From Gammaproteobacteria bacterium (GTDB taxonomy: Bacteria; Pseudomonadota; Gammaproteobacteria; SZUA-229): 5,883 nucleotides of DNA. The notes beneath the pieces were generated by a model. The model saw only the letters and a list, made by a program, of their open reading frames with translations. It was not told the origin of the DNA and did no database searches. Position numbers and translations under genes: made by a program. The stretch is from assembly GCA_029287815.1 (NCBI GenBank), contig JARFQK010000019.1, forward strand, positions 1-5,883, written 5' to 3'. Position 1 is the stretch's first letter, and each line of letters begins with the position of its first letter. Shown one piece after another: positions 1 through 5,519 of this stretch.

Positions 1-470
1 GTGGTGCGGTCGGCAAATGGAAAGCGAATGCCGGCATGCGCTGGGACATTGAAGAGCATAACAGCGCAAGACACAATGCCTCGTTGCAGTACAGGTCGGA
101 CAGCCAGTCGATTTTCAATATGGGCTACAGCAAGCGACGAGAAACCCTGACAAACCCGGAAGCACTTGAACAAAAGGATATTTCGTTTTTCACACCCGTG
201 AGCAAGAGATACAACATCAACGGACGCTTGAACTATTCGCTCGAACAGCAACGAGATCTGGAAATCATCGGTGGCTTGTCATACGAAAGCTGTTGCTGGT
301 CAATGATCGTTGCGCTGCAGCGTAACCTCGTGACTTCCAGCACCATCGACGAGGATTACGATAACTCAATTCTCTTCCAGCTGGTCTTGAAAGGACTGGG
401 CAGCGTCTCAGGCGATAGCGCTGTGGACAAGCTGAAGCAATCAATACTCGGATTCAGAGATACATATTAG
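1..470 (+). CDS. lptD: LPS-assembly protein LptD, C-terminal part (5' truncated by window edge)
   Basis: This is the C-terminal 155 residues of the outer-membrane beta-barrel that, with the lipoprotein LptE, inserts lipopolysaccharide into the outer leaflet. The reading frame is open from the window edge (first full codon at position 3) to TAG at 468-470. The clearest marker is the adjacent cysteine pair in YESCCW, encoded at 291-296. In E. coli LptD the equivalent Cys724-Cys725 form the interdomain disulfides needed for function. The alternating polar/hydrophobic barrel strands (GRLNYSLEQQRDLEIIGGLSY) and the end segment FQLVLKGLGSVSG also match the family. It lies directly upstream of surA, the usual neighbour, whose product helps fold LptD. 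The N-terminal LptA-like domain and most of the barrel lie outside the window. An internal ATG at 36 is not the start, because the frame continues upstream with family-like sequence. Confidence 0.93.
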   Translation, partial: GAVGKWKANAGMRWDIEEHNSARHNASLQYRSDSQSIFNMGYSKRRETLTNPEALEQKDISFFTPVSKRYNINGRLNYSLEQQRDLEIIGGLSYESCCWSMIVALQRNLVTSSTIDEDYDNSILFQLVLKGLGSVSGDSAVDKLKQSILGFRDTY

Positions 471-489
471 GGCATTAGGGCATTAGGGC
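466..489 (+). repeat. 8-bp tandem repeat (attagggc, three perfect copies) at the lptD/surA junction
   Basis: Three exact copies of attagggc occupy 466-473, 474-481 and 482-489. The first copy contains the lptD stop codon and the last ends immediately before the surA ATG at 490. Because 8 is not a multiple of 3, the TAG in each copy (468, 476, 484) falls in a different reading frame, so the array stops translation in all three frames. Each copy also brings an AGGG. The middle one (477-480) sits 9 nt before the surA start and is the best Shine-Dalgarno candidate available. Confidence 0.9.
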
Positions 490-1812
490 ATGTTGAGTAT
501 CTGTAAACCAAAGATTATTTTGCGACTGATCTTTATCTTCACTGGTTCGCTTCTGATCGACGGCGCGGTGGCCATGACACCGCTGGACAGCATAGCGATC
601 ATCGTCAATGAAGATGTCATTACCAAGAACGAGCTGGCAGAAAAAGCCGGCTATTTCGAGAATCAGATACGCGCCAGTGGTGGCTCAGTGTCGGATAGAG
701 AGAGCCTGCAGAAGCAGGTCATCGAGCGCATGATTCGCGATAAAGTCCAGCTGCAAAAAGCGGCACAGTTGGGTATTCAGATCGACGACATCAGCCTCAA
801 TCGCATGATAGATGCGATGGCAAAGAACAATAAGATGACGATGAGCGAACTACGCGCAACCCTGGAGCAAGAAGGCATTGACTTCGGTGATTTCCGCACA
901 CAGACACGGGAAGAGCTGATTATTCAGGAGTTACAAAAACGTATGGTTGCCGAGAAGGTCAATGTCACCCCTCAGGAAGTTCAGCAGTTCATCGAAGCGA
1001 ATGAGCGGCAGACTAACAGCAGAACGGAATATCATCTATTGCACATACTGGTCGCCACGCCCGTAAGCGCCTCACCTGAAGACATCCAGCAAGCACAGAA
1101 CAAAGCCGAACAGCTTTACGAACAATTAGAGCAGGGTGCTGACTTCAAACAGCTGGCAATGCGCGAATCAGCCGGCAGCAATGCGCTCAACGGCGGCGAT
1201 CTTGGCAGGAGAAAAGCCAACGAGCTGCCGGAGCTTTTTCTGAATGCTATAGAAGATCTGACAACGGGCGATGTGAGTAAGCCCGTACGCAGCGCCAGTG
1301 GATTCCATCTATTGAAAGTAATTGGATCAAACAGTAACGCTGAGATGGTGACACAAACACACGCCCGCCACATTCTGATAAAAACCAGCGCGGACAGGGA
1401 CGATGAACAAGCCCGTGAGACGTTGCTCGAACTAAAACAACGTATAGAAGATGGTGAGGCTTTCGCGGATCTGGCAAATGAGCATTCTGAAGATCCTGGA
1501 TCCAAGATAAAGGGAGGTGATCTTGGCTGGGCCAATCCCGGAACTTTCGTGCCAGCATTCGAGCGTGTGATGAACTCGCTGTCGATCGATGAGATTTCGG
1601 CACCTTTCAAGAGCGAATTCGGCTGGCACATTATGCAGTTGCTTGGACGCCGACAGGTTGATATGACGGCAAGCATCATGGAAGCCAAGGCAATGCAGGC
1701 CATTCGCAAGCGCAAAATTGATGAAGAGCTCAGGCTGTGGTTGCGCAAGATCCGGGACGAGGCCTATGTCGAGTACGTCGACGCCAGCCTGCGACCAGGG
1801 GACATCAGGTAA
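490..1812 (+). CDS. surA: Periplasmic chaperone and peptidyl-prolyl isomerase SurA
   Basis: SurA escorts unfolded outer-membrane beta-barrel proteins, including LptD, across the periplasm to the BAM complex and has parvulin-type prolyl isomerase activity. The protein is 440 residues, close to E. coli SurA (428). It starts with a Sec signal peptide (residues 1-28: K/R-rich start, hydrophobic LIFIFTGSLLI, AVA cleavage motif). The N-terminal chaperone domain follows, beginning PLDSIAIIVNEDVITKNEL and running to about residue 175. Then come two parvulin domains: about 180-280 (YHLLHILV, GGDLG, GFHLLKV) and 289-390 (HARHILIK, the EDPGSK and KGGDLGW motifs, FGWHIMQLL). A C-terminal helix completes the core fold. 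The start at 490 is fixed by an in-frame TAG only 6 nt upstream (484) and by the signal peptide. It lies 19 nt after lptD and 15 nt before rsmA, in the same frame as rsmA, so the three are probably cotranscribed. Confidence 0.97.
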   Translation: MLSICKPKIILRLIFIFTGSLLIDGAVAMTPLDSIAIIVNEDVITKNELAEKAGYFENQIRASGGSVSDRESLQKQVIERMIRDKVQLQKAAQLGIQIDDISLNRMIDAMAKNNKMTMSELRATLEQEGIDFGDFRTQTREELIIQELQKRMVAEKVNVTPQEVQQFIEANERQTNSRTEYHLLHILVATPVSASPEDIQQAQNKAEQLYEQLEQGADFKQLAMRESAGSNALNGGDLGRRKANELPELFLNAIEDLTTGDVSKPVRSASGFHLLKVIGSNSNAEMVTQTHARHILIKTSADRDDEQARETLLELKQRIEDGEAFADLANEHSEDPGSKIKGGDLGWANPGTFVPAFERVMNSLSIDEISAPFKSEFGWHIMQLLGRRQVDMTASIMEAKAMQAIRKRKIDEELRLWLRKIRDEAYVEYVDASLRPGDIR

Positions 1813-1827
1813 TCACGATCACTGCCG

Positions 1828-2619
1828 ATGCCACATCGTGCGAAGAAGCGACTGGGCCAGAATTTCCTCGTCGACAGCAATGTTATCGCGAAGATCATCG
1901 ACAGCGTCAATCCGCAAGATCGGGACCATATCATCGAGATCGGCCCCGGCCTTGGTGCCCTCACCCGCCCGCTCCTACAAAGAGTTGACCGCCTCGATGT
2001 GATAGAACTCGATCGAGATCTGCTACCAGAGTTGCGCAAGCTCGATGTTCACGCCAAGCTTTGTGTGCACAATAACGATGTACTTGAGTTCGACTTCACC
2101 CGATTCCGGCAGTCAAACTTTGCGCACGACAAGTTACGCCTGATTGGCAATCTGCCTTATAACATCTCAACGCCGCTTCTTTTCCAGTTGATGAACCACC
2201 GCGCCAGTATTCAGGACATGCATTTCATGCTGCAAAAAGAAGTCGTTGAACGTATGTGTGCGAGTGTTGGTGCGCATGACTACGGCAGGCTTTCGGTGAT
2301 GATGCAGTTGCACTTTGAAACCATCCCGCTATTCACCGTGGCGGCTGAGTGTTTCAAGCCCACACCGAAAGTGGAATCGGCCGTTGTACGACTGATTCCA
2401 CGGGTCGATTTGGCGATTGCCAATGACCAGCTAGCTGATTTTTCCGGCCTGGTCCGACAAGCTTTCTCCCAGCGGCGTAAGACACTGAAAAACACACTGA
2501 GAGGCCTTTGTGATACCAATCTGCTCGAAGCGGCGGGCATTGACTCCAGCAAACGGCCTCAGCAATTGACGGTGCAAGAATTCATCGCTCTTTTTCATCA
2601 GTTCAGCCGCAAGACATAG
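1828..2619 (+). CDS. rsmA: 16S rRNA (adenine(1518)-N6/adenine(1519)-N6)-dimethyltransferase RsmA
   Basis: RsmA (KsgA) dimethylates two adjacent adenines in the 3'-terminal helix 45 of 16S rRNA, a late checkpoint of 30S assembly. The 263-residue protein has the usual family length and all the signature motifs. These are KKRLGQNFLVD near the N-terminus, SAM-binding motif I EIGPGLGALT (37-46), the acidic ELD (60-62), and catalytic motif IV NLPYN (108-112). FKPTPKVESAVVRL (176-189) and the C-terminal-domain motif AFSQRRKTLKNTL (212-224) complete the set. No convincing Shine-Dalgarno precedes the ATG. Since surA stops only 15 nt upstream, translational coupling is a reasonable inference. The N-terminus aligns with family starts, and no upstream in-frame start exists because the surA TAA is in the same frame. 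In E. coli pdxA lies between surA and rsmA. Here it is missing. Confidence 0.97.
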   Translation: MPHRAKKRLGQNFLVDSNVIAKIIDSVNPQDRDHIIEIGPGLGALTRPLLQRVDRLDVIELDRDLLPELRKLDVHAKLCVHNNDVLEFDFTRFRQSNFAHDKLRLIGNLPYNISTPLLFQLMNHRASIQDMHFMLQKEVVERMCASVGAHDYGRLSVMMQLHFETIPLFTVAAECFKPTPKVESAVVRLIPRVDLAIANDQLADFSGLVRQAFSQRRKTLKNTLRGLCDTNLLEAAGIDSSKRPQQLTVQEFIALFHQFSRKT

Positions 2620-2686
2620 TCCGCCGGCGCGACACAAGCAACGAAAAAAACCGCGCTTTTCCTGTTTTAATACACCATTGCTCGAA

Positions 2687-2695
2687 TGGTATACT
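2687..2695 (+). promoter_or_regulatory. Candidate extended -10 promoter for apaG
   Basis: TGGTATACT at 2687-2695 is a TG-N extension followed by TATACT, a one-mismatch -10 hexamer. The -35 region is poor: TTTAAT at 2666-2671 is the best, 3/6 with an 18-bp spacer. That is typical of extended -10 promoters, which depend little on -35. Transcription would start near 2702, giving a leader of about 20 nt before the apaG ATG at 2722. It lies in the longest plus-strand gap of the block (2620-2721). Confidence 0.45.
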
Positions 2696-2721
2696 TTTGT
2701 GTCTTTTTCTGGAATACATCC

Positions 2722-3102
2722 ATGTCTGATAAAACTTACGCGATCCGTGTTGATGTGCAGCCAGCGTACATTGCCGAGCAATCCGACCCGAAGAACCACC
2801 AGTACGTGTTCGCATATACCGTCACGATCAAGAATACCGGAACCGTACCAGCAAAATTACTTACCCGTCATTGGATAATCACAGACGGTGATGGCGAGAC
2901 GCAGGAAGTGAAGGGTGAAGGCGTGGTTGGGGAAAAGCCCTACCTTAAACCGGGCGAAAACTACAGGTACACATCGGGCACGATGATGAAAACGCCGATT
3001 GGAACCATGCACGGCAGTTATCAAATGATTACGGATGACGGGGTCAACTTCGAGGCAGAAATACCCACTTTCAGCCTGACCGTTCCTAACGTGCTGCATT
3101 GA
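2722..3102 (+). CDS. apaG: ApaG/CorD family protein (DUF525)
   Basis: ApaG is a small single-domain protein with an Fn3-like beta-sandwich fold. Its biochemical role is not firmly established, although it is genetically linked to Co2+ resistance/Mg2+ efflux (corD) and to apaH. From the ATG at 2722 the protein has 126 residues, against 125 in E. coli. It shows the family signatures YVFAYTVTIKNTG (28-40), WIITDGDG (51-58), GEGVVG (65-70), PGENYRYTSG (77-86) and the PIGTMHGSYQM block (92-102), ending in the typical VPNVLH. An upstream in-frame ATG at 2686 would add 12 hydrophobic residues (MVYFCVFFWNTS). That ATG overlaps the proposed -10 element, so it would not be in a transcript from that promoter, and the extension is not part of the family. 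A GGA at 2711-2713, 8 nt before 2722, is a weak ribosome site. Confidence 0.95.
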   Translation: MSDKTYAIRVDVQPAYIAEQSDPKNHQYVFAYTVTIKNTGTVPAKLLTRHWIITDGDGETQEVKGEGVVGEKPYLKPGENYRYTSGTMMKTPIGTMHGSYQMITDDGVNFEAEIPTFSLTVPNVLH

Positions 3103-3128
3103 CTGCGCGCAAGCGCAATTCAAAGCCG

Positions 3129-3734
3129 ATGGCACTCAAACATAGCTACAGTCTGTTGTCCCCGATCTATGATCTGGCCGTGCGGCGCCCCCTAGATCAC
3201 ATCCGCAAGAAGAGCCTGGCGCGCCTGCAGAATGTTGTCGGCAAGGATATCCTTATCAATGGCATCGGCACCGGTCTCGATCTTGACTACTTGCCTCGCG
3301 GCGCGCGTTATACCGGTTTGGACATCACGCCACTGATGCTGCGGCGGGCCGCAAAACGCGCCGAGCAATCCGGCGTAGAAATCCAGCTGGAGTGCGCTGA
3401 CAGCCTGAATCTGCCCTATCGAAGCGAAACGTTCGACATTGTCGTCATGCACCTGATACTGGCAGTGGTACCCGATCCGGCGCGCGCGCTGCAGGAAGCC
3501 GAACGAGTGCTCAGAACCAACGGTTCTATCTATATACTCGATAAATTCCTCAGGCCTGGCCAAATAGCCCCGATTAGGCGCACAATCAACACCGTATCAC
3601 GCCATATCGCAACGCGAACCGACGTGGTTTTTGAGGACCTGCTGCCAGACGCGGCCAAGCTGCATGTTGTTAGCGACGATCCGGCACTTGCCGGTGGCTG
3701 GTTCAGACTGATAGAGTTGGCGAAGAAACACTGA
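3129..3734 (+). CDS. Class I SAM-dependent methyltransferase, substrate unknown (UbiE/PmtA-like)
   Basis: This 201-residue protein has a Rossmann-type methyltransferase core. After a short helix (HSYSLLSPIYDLAVRRPLDHIR) comes motif I, ILINGIGTGLDL (41-52), matching the G-x-G-x-G loop. An acidic residue at the end of strand 2 (TGLDIT, D65) should bind the SAM ribose. ADSLNLPY (90-97) is the motif that contacts adenine, and FDIVV (102-106) plus the ERVLRTNGSIYILD segment (125-138) are strands 4 and 5. The SPIYD opening and overall layout resemble small phospholipid N-methyltransferases (PmtA) and UbiE-like enzymes, but the substrate cannot be read from sequence. An asparagine (N44) takes the place of the usual acidic residue in motif I. 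An alternative TTG start at 3099 overlaps the apaG stop and adds ten residues (MTARKRNSKP). I prefer ATG 3129 because homolog-like sequence begins there, but neither start has a clear Shine-Dalgarno. It lies between apaG and apaH, which are adjacent in E. coli. Confidence 0.85.
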   Translation: MALKHSYSLLSPIYDLAVRRPLDHIRKKSLARLQNVVGKDILINGIGTGLDLDYLPRGARYTGLDITPLMLRRAAKRAEQSGVEIQLECADSLNLPYRSETFDIVVMHLILAVVPDPARALQEAERVLRTNGSIYILDKFLRPGQIAPIRRTINTVSRHIATRTDVVFEDLLPDAAKLHVVSDDPALAGGWFRLIELAKKH

Positions 3735-3738
3735 CAGC

Positions 3739-3743
3739 AGGAG
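3739..3743 (+). promoter_or_regulatory. Ribosome binding site of apaH
   Basis: AGGAG lies just after the methyltransferase stop (3732-3734) and 11 nt before ATG 3755, with a further G-rich run at 3745-3749. The last base of the site overlaps the alternative GTG at 3743, so the site cannot serve that codon. This supports 3755 as the apaH start. Confidence 0.6.
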
Positions 3744-3754
3744 TGGGGGCCGCT

Positions 3755-4603
3755 ATGGCTGTCTATGCCATTGGTGATGTGCAGGGATGTTATGACGAAT
3801 TGGTCCAGCTCCTGGACACCATCGAGTTCGACGCGAGCAACGACAAGCTATGGTTCACAGGCGACCTCGTCAACCGCGGCCCAAAATCACTCGAGACCTT
3901 ACGCGCGCTCTACGCAATGAGCACGAGTATTATTACCGTGCTCGGTAACCACGATTTGCACCTGCTCGCTACCGCTTGCCATCATTGCAAACCAGGTAAG
4001 AAGGACACCCTGGACGAAATACTCGATGCACCAGACCGAGATGAACTGATCGATTGGCTGCGCAGCCAGCCACTGATTCATGTCGACGATGAACTTGACC
4101 TGGTGATGGTCCATGCCGGACTGCATCCTGCATGGTCAATCGATCAGGCCCGGCTGTTTGCACACGAAGTCGAATCGGTTTTACGCAGTGATGAACATGT
4201 AGACTTTTACAAGCACATGTACGGCGACAAGCCACGCACGTGGTCAGACACCTTGGACGGCTGGCGGCGTCTGCGTTTCATCACCAATATTTTCACGCGC
4301 CTGCGTTATTGCGACCAGGACGGGAAACCCGACATGAACTCCAAGGGCGCACCGGGTACACAAACTGAGGGGCTGCGGCCTTGGTTCGAAGTAGCGGGCC
4401 GCCGGAGTCAAAATGACCACATCATCTTCGGGCATTGGTCAACACTCGCTCTGCTGCAAGACTACCCGTATCACAATGTCTACCCGCTGGACACAGGCTG
4501 TCTATGGGGCGGACAGCTCACTGCGATGCGAATCGATCGGAAACCGTACCAGCGGTTCAGCATCACCTGCCCGGAATCCCAGAAACCGAAGATACCAGGT
4601 TAA
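3755..4603 (+). CDS. apaH: Bis(5'-nucleosyl)-tetraphosphatase, symmetrical (Ap4A hydrolase)
   Basis: ApaH splits diadenosine tetraphosphate into two ADP and, in E. coli, also removes Np4A-type caps from RNA 5' ends. It is a cytoplasmic metallophosphoesterase. The 282-residue protein (E. coli 280) shows the phosphoesterase signatures in order: GDVQGCYDEL (7-16), GDLVNRGP (36-43), GNHDLHLLA (64-72), MVHAG (118-122), the RLRFITNIFTRLRYC block (172-186), GHWSTL (226-231) and PLDTGCLWGG (244-253). Position 10 is Gln where the generic signature has His. I recall Gln here in other gammaproteobacterial ApaH proteins, so I do not read it as inactivation. The ATG at 3755 gives the family N-terminus MAVYAIGD and is served by AGGAG at 3739-3743. 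A GTG at 3743 would add only four residues. The gene is probably cotranscribed with apaG and the methyltransferase. No good terminator follows on this strand. Confidence 0.96.
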   Translation: MAVYAIGDVQGCYDELVQLLDTIEFDASNDKLWFTGDLVNRGPKSLETLRALYAMSTSIITVLGNHDLHLLATACHHCKPGKKDTLDEILDAPDRDELIDWLRSQPLIHVDDELDLVMVHAGLHPAWSIDQARLFAHEVESVLRSDEHVDFYKHMYGDKPRTWSDTLDGWRRLRFITNIFTRLRYCDQDGKPDMNSKGAPGTQTEGLRPWFEVAGRRSQNDHIIFGHWSTLALLQDYPYHNVYPLDTGCLWGGQLTAMRIDRKPYQRFSITCPESQKPKIPG

Positions 4604-4653
4604 TCCGAAAAAGATTAGCCCGCATTTCGAGCAGCCATTCGAGGCGTAACCTA

Positions 4654-4689
4654 ATGAACAGGAACAATAAAGGCTTCCTGATGATATGA
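4654..4689 (+). other. Possible prepilin-leader-like micro-ORF or pilin gene remnant
   Basis: An ATG at 4654, preceded by GAGG (4641-4644) with a 9-nt spacing, opens an 11-residue frame MNRNNKGFLMI ending in TGA at 4687-4689. The peptide looks like the start of a type IV prepilin: a charged leader, then K-G-F at the prepilin peptidase site. Typical prepilins continue TLIELMIV after GF. Dropping the four residues TLIE would give exactly GFLMI. No hydrophobic pilin helix follows in any frame before the folA terminator. It could be a decayed fragment or chance. Eleven residues are too few to decide. Confidence 0.2.
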
Positions 4690-4708
4690 ACGCTGGGGCC
4701 TGACGCAT

Positions 4709-4744
4709 AAAAAAAGGCAAGCAATGGAGCCTCTTGCTTGCCTT
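4709..4744 (-). terminator. Rho-independent terminator of folA
   Basis: A perfect 11-bp inverted repeat (4714-4724 pairing with 4734-4744, core GGCAAGCAA/TTGCTTGCC) has a 9-nt loop. On the minus strand the stem runs into seven consecutive T (4709-4715 read in reverse). It begins about 60 nt beyond the folA stop, in the right orientation for the thyA-folA transcript. On the plus strand no T-run follows the stem, so it probably does not serve apaH efficiently, although it would still form a hairpin in apaH read-through RNA. Confidence 0.88.
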
Positions 4745-4802
4745 AGAAATGAATCTGAGGATAAATGATTCAGTGGTTATGACTGGGATCGCAGGCAGTA
4801 GT

Positions 4803-5303
4803 TCAATCAATCTGCGGCTTTTTTCGCTCGTAGGTCCCAAAACAAAAATCCGACGCATTTTTTGGGTCCGCAGAATGCTGTTCAGCGCTGACTAGTCGCC
4901 ATTGCCTAAGATCGTACTCAGGAAACCAGGTATCACCTTCAAAGGCGGCATCGATCAAGGTCAAGTACATTCTGTCCGCCCTTGGCATTACCAGCCGATA
5001 AAGACTACTGCCACCGATGACCATCAGCTCTTCGGCACCTGCAGCGTATTCCAGCGCCTGCTCCAGCGTGCTCGCGATCACTACGCCCTCGGCTGCGAAA
5101 TCACGCGACCGACTGAGAATGATATTCGTCCGCCCGGGCAAAGGCCTGCCGATCGACTCAAAGGTCTTGCGCCCCATCAAAATCGGTTTACCCATCGTCA
5201 GCCGCTTGAAATGGGCCAGATCGGCGGGCAAGTGCCAAGGTAACTGATTCTTATTACCGATCAACCGGTTACGATCCATCGCCGCGATAATTGAAACGAG
5301 CAT
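4803..5303 (-). CDS. folA: Dihydrofolate reductase
   Basis: FolA reduces 7,8-dihydrofolate to tetrahydrofolate with NADPH and is the target of trimethoprim. The 166-residue protein fits the chromosomal bacterial DHFR family (E. coli 159). Visible features are the N-terminal strand LVSIIAAMDRNRLIG, the active-site loop LPWHLPADLAHFK with W23 and the proton-relay acid D28 (E. coli D27), and the NADPH-binding GRKTFESIGRPLPGR (44-58). The VIGGSSLY glycine motif (95-102), the substrate-side LTLIDAAFEGDTWFP segment and the C-terminal SDFCFGTYER complete the fold. The start at 5303 gives the standard family N-terminus. The only upstream purine-rich site is a weak AGG about 11 nt away. It lies downstream of thyA on the same strand, and thyA makes the dihydrofolate that FolA recycles. 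The two are separated by an unusual 216-bp spacer. Transcription ends at the hairpin at 4709-4744. Confidence 0.97.
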   Translation of the reverse strand: MLVSIIAAMDRNRLIGNKNQLPWHLPADLAHFKRLTMGKPILMGRKTFESIGRPLPGRTNIILSRSRDFAAEGVVIASTLEQALEYAAGAEELMVIGGSSLYRLVMPRADRMYLTLIDAAFEGDTWFPEYDLRQWRLVSAEQHSADPKNASDFCFGTYERKKPQID

Positions 5304-5326
5304 TGACGCGACAACCTGGACTAATC

Positions 5327-5357
5327 AGTCCACAGATGAACGCAGATGAACACGAAT
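5327..5357 (+). repeat. Left arm of 31-bp imperfect inverted repeat in the thyA-folA spacer
   Basis: This arm matches the reverse complement of 5450-5480 at 27 of 31 positions with no gaps. After AGTC it is made of 10-bp tandem units: CACAGATGAA (5331-5340), CGCAGATGAA (5341-5350), then a diverged third, CACGAATCGA (5351-5360). It overlaps a small perfect hairpin, GGACT-AATC-AGTCC at 5318-5331. Confidence 0.85.
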
Positions 5358-5412
5358 CGATGACGACTTGCGCCCGTGAAGACCATACAAAAAAATCCCC
5401 TCTGCTCTAAAG

Positions 5413-5440
5413 ATTCTACGGTCGGGTAATCTAAGGACAA
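5413..5440 (-). promoter_or_regulatory. Candidate folA promoter inside the inverted-repeat spacer
   Basis: Read on the minus strand, TTGTCC (5440-5435, 4/6 to the -35 consensus) lies 16 bp from TAGAAT (5418-5413, 5/6 to the -10 consensus). Transcription would start near 5406, leaving a leader of roughly 100 nt before the folA ATG. The match is only moderate, and the position between the two repeat arms is the main reason to note it. A 7-A run at 5389-5395 (U7 in this transcript) follows soon after, without a strong GC hairpin in front of it. Confidence 0.3.
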
Positions 5441-5449
5441 AACAAATTC

Positions 5450-5480
5450 ATCCGTGTTAATCCGCGTTCATCTGCGGACT
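5450..5480 (-). repeat. Right arm of 31-bp imperfect inverted repeat in the thyA-folA spacer
   Basis: Read on the minus strand, this arm carries AGTC followed by three clean 10-bp units, the last running 3 bp past the paired region: CGCAGATGAA (5476-5467), CGCGGATTAA (5466-5457) and CACGGATGAA (5456-5447). The consensus is C-R-C-R-GAT-K-AA. It faces the left arm at 5327-5357 across 92 bp. The four mismatches to the left arm are three A/G changes and one G/T change. In this arm all three units are well preserved, so it looks like the less decayed copy. Confidence 0.85.
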
Positions 5481-5519
5481 TAGTTTTCCCTCCGGATCCC
5501 TGTCCTTCAGAAACCAAGG

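Noticed and set aside
1116..1748. A 210-codon open frame on the minus strand across surA
   Set aside because: It lies entirely opposite surA, a clear family member with signal peptide and two parvulin domains. Its translation is Ser/Arg-rich with no recognisable domain, as expected for an antisense shadow.
2627..2660. Possible terminator after rsmA (GCGCG at 2628-2632 pairing with CGCGC at 2652-2656, then TTTT)
   Set aside because: The stem is only 5 bp with a 19-nt loop and a short T-run, too weak to call. Transcription may well continue into apaG.
2686..2721. A 12-residue N-terminal extension of ApaG from ATG 2686
   Set aside because: The extension is hydrophobic, is not found in the family and starts within the proposed promoter. 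ATG 2722 gives the normal length.
3773..3787. Gln in place of His in the ApaH metal motif (GDVQG) as a sign of inactivation
   Set aside because: All other phosphoesterase motifs are intact, and I recall Gln at this site in other gammaproteobacterial ApaH proteins.
4659..4680. Inverted repeat CAGGAA/TTCCTG downstream of apaH as an apaH terminator
   Set aside because: The 6-bp stem with a 10-nt loop has no T-run after it.
4750..4772. Inverted repeat TGAATC/GATTCA between folA and its terminator
   Set aside because: It is a short AT-rich 6-bp stem with an 11-nt loop and no T-run, likely to arise by chance.
4902..5243. Plus-strand open frames across folA (4902-5243 and 5017-5247)
   Set aside because: They are antisense to a complete, well-conserved DHFR gene and show no recognisable protein features.
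5411..5432. Terminator after thyA from AGATT/AATCT (5411-5415 with 5428-5432) and the T-run at 5395-5389
   Set aside because: The 5-bp AT-rich stem is 15 nt away from the T-run, so it does not form an intrinsic terminator.
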